Translations under genes and position numbers: made by a program
The notes under the pieces: generated by a model
What the model was told of the DNA's origin: nothing
The model's database searches: none
What the model saw: only the letters and a program-made list of their open reading frames with translations
Shown: positions 63,154-64,000 of the stretch, piece by piece
How the letters are laid out: each line of letters opens with the position of its first letter
Numbering within the stretch: position 1 is the first letter of the stretch
Assembly: GCA_000381605.1 (NCBI GenBank)
Contig: KB906755.1
Location: 744,001-808,000, forward strand
Origin: Acidobacteriaceae bacterium KBS 89
GTDB taxonomy: Bacteria > Acidobacteriota > Terriglobia > Terriglobales > Acidobacteriaceae
Length of the DNA: 64,000 bases
Direction: 5' to 3'

Positions 63154-64000
63154 TCAACTGCTGTTTATTCGCCGGGTCGCCCATTCCGCGGCCTCGGCCA
63201 GCACTGGGTCGTCCGATGCGGCCCAGGCTTCCAATTGAGCGGTGAACCTCCGGTCGCCGCTGTTCCCCATGGCGATGGCGACGTTGCGGTGCAGGCGTTT
63301 GCGGCGGGTCCGCTCGACCGGCGAGCCCTTGAACCATCGCTTGAACTCCGCCGCATCCATTCCGGCGAGCCAGTCGAGGGCAGGGTTCACCATCTGGCTG
63401 CGCGCGAGCATGCCCTCGTTGGCGGAGATCGGTGCGCGGCGGTTCCAGGGACAGACGTCCTGACAGATATCGCAGCCGAAGACCTGACGGCCTATGGGCT
63501 CGCGCAGGTCTTCGGGAATCGGGCCCTTTTTCTCGATGGTGAGGTAGGCGATGCAGCGCGAGGCGTCCATCTGGTGAGGGGCCACGAGGGCATCGGTCGG
63601 GCAGGCATCGATGCAGCGCGTGCAGCTTCCGCAACGGTCCGCTGCGATTTGAAGTTCGACCCCTTTGGCCACAGGGAGCGAGGTGACGATGACACCGAGC
63701 AACAACCAGGAACCCAGCTCCTGATTAATGACGCAGGTATTTTTTCCGATCCAGCCTACGCCTGCCTTCGCGGCCATCGCCCGCTCGACCAGTGGGCCGG
63801 TGTCGACGTAGCAGCGCGTCTCGCAGGGGAAGCACTCGAGCAAGGCGGCTTCGACGTGACGCAGACGGCCGAGAAGCTGATCGTGATAGTCGGTGGGGAC
63901 GAGGTCGTCTGATTGCGATGCATCAGCGTCGGCGTTCGCGGGGCGACCGCTCCAGGCGTATCGGGCGATCCAGCCAGTGTCGGAGGGTGCGGGGGCGATC
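63154..64000 (-). CDS. queG: Epoxyqueuosine reductase, partial (N-terminus off the right edge)
   Basis: 282 codons visible; the frame is open at the right edge, so the true start lies outside. 'GWIARYAWS', 'YHDQLLGRLRHVEAALLECFPCETRCYVDTGPLVERAMAAKAGVGWIGKNTCVIN' and two [4Fe-4S] motifs 'CGSCTRCIDACPTDAL' and 'CDICQDVCPWNRR' are diagnostic of QueG, which reduces epoxyqueuosine to queuosine in tRNA using cobalamin. Between 'RYAWS' and 'DYHD' there are about 20 extra, mostly acidic and polar residues compared with usual QueG. The C-terminal HEAT-like tail is present. Confidence 0.93.
   Translation of the reverse strand, partial: IAPAPSDTGWIARYAWSGRPANADADASQSDDLVPTDYHDQLLGRLRHVEAALLECFPCETRCYVDTGPLVERAMAAKAGVGWIGKNTCVINQELGSWLLLGVIVTSLPVAKGVELQIAADRCGSCTRCIDACPTDALVAPHQMDASRCIAYLTIEKKGPIPEDLREPIGRQVFGCDICQDVCPWNRRAPISANEGMLARSQMVNPALDWLAGMDAAEFKRWFKGSPVERTRRKRLHRNVAIAMGNSGDRRFTAQLEAWAASDDPVLAEAAEWATRRINSS

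Overview
The window looks like chromosome from an acidobacterium (Acidobacteriota, class Terriglobia; the Terriglobus/Granulicella/Edaphobacter kind). This is inferred from a PadR plus 'acidobacterial duplicated orphan permease' pair, an acidobacterial-type VWFA-domain protein, several exported M20/M28 peptidases and amidohydrolases, a moderately high GC content and strongly C-rich wobble positions. No rRNA, tRNA, CRISPR array, prophage or intact insertion sequence was recognised.

Layout. (1) 1-3.9 kb, minus strand: an aa3-type cytochrome c oxidase operon of the CoxMNOP kind, with subunit II fused to cytochrome c; its last gene runs off the left edge. (2) 4-9.2 kb: a fumarylacetoacetate-hydrolase-family enzyme, an exported amidohydrolase, a LacI regulator and a GH43 arabinanase. 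(3) 9.2-20.4 kb: a carbohydrate and plant-polymer block: a Tat-exported amidase broken by a frameshift, an exported GH13, then GH35, GH106-like and GH28 enzymes in one tight operon, followed by a sulfotransferase. (4) 20.4-22.3 kb: an RNB/S1 ribonuclease and a 39-residue membrane protein. (5) 22.6-27.6 kb and 32.8-38.3 kb: two halves of an L-rhamnose system. The first half holds rhamnulokinase, a rhamnulose-1-phosphate aldolase/dehydrogenase fusion and an unusual IclR-HTH/periplasmic-binding-protein fusion regulator. The second holds L-rhamnose isomerase, lutABC (L-lactate oxidation) and the rhamnose symporter RhaT. An identical 20-base element lies upstream of rhaI and between lutA and rhaT. 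The halves are separated by the PadR/permease pair and a small island with a hypothetical gene and a decayed IS1595-type transposase. (6) 38.3-52.5 kb: housekeeping and accessory genes (cupin, MtnA, VWFA protein, two M28 peptidases, MscL, a Tat-exported aldolase-fold PLP enzyme, ThiC, a DUF892 ferritin-like protein, a MarR-GNAT fusion). (7) 52.8-57.6 kb: cytochrome c maturation genes ccmE and ccmA-ybaK-ccmB-ccmC-ccmD, with a CcmE of the rare Cys type. (8) 57.7-64 kb: a YVTN-propeller lipoprotein, a T/G-rich spacer with an 11-bp periodic repeat, a SpoIIE-type phosphatase, a YihY membrane protein, an interrupted DUF6869-like gene and a partial QueG.

How the genes fit together: the GH106-like enzyme and other glycosidases could release L-rhamnose and other sugars from plant or microbial polymers. 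RhaT would import rhamnose. RhaI, RhaB and the aldolase/dehydrogenase would convert it to dihydroxyacetone phosphate and lactaldehyde/lactate. LutABC would then oxidise lactate to pyruvate. The shared promoter element supports one regulon. Ccm proteins would attach haem to c-type cytochromes such as the cytochrome domain of the oxidase subunit II.

The strongest items for follow-up are the rhamnose-lactate regulon with its shared 20-mer and chimeric regulator, a probable CTG start for lutA, the CxxxY CcmE, the interrupted genes (amidase, DUF6869-like, transposase), and an abrupt change of GC skew near 58.4 kb inside one gene.
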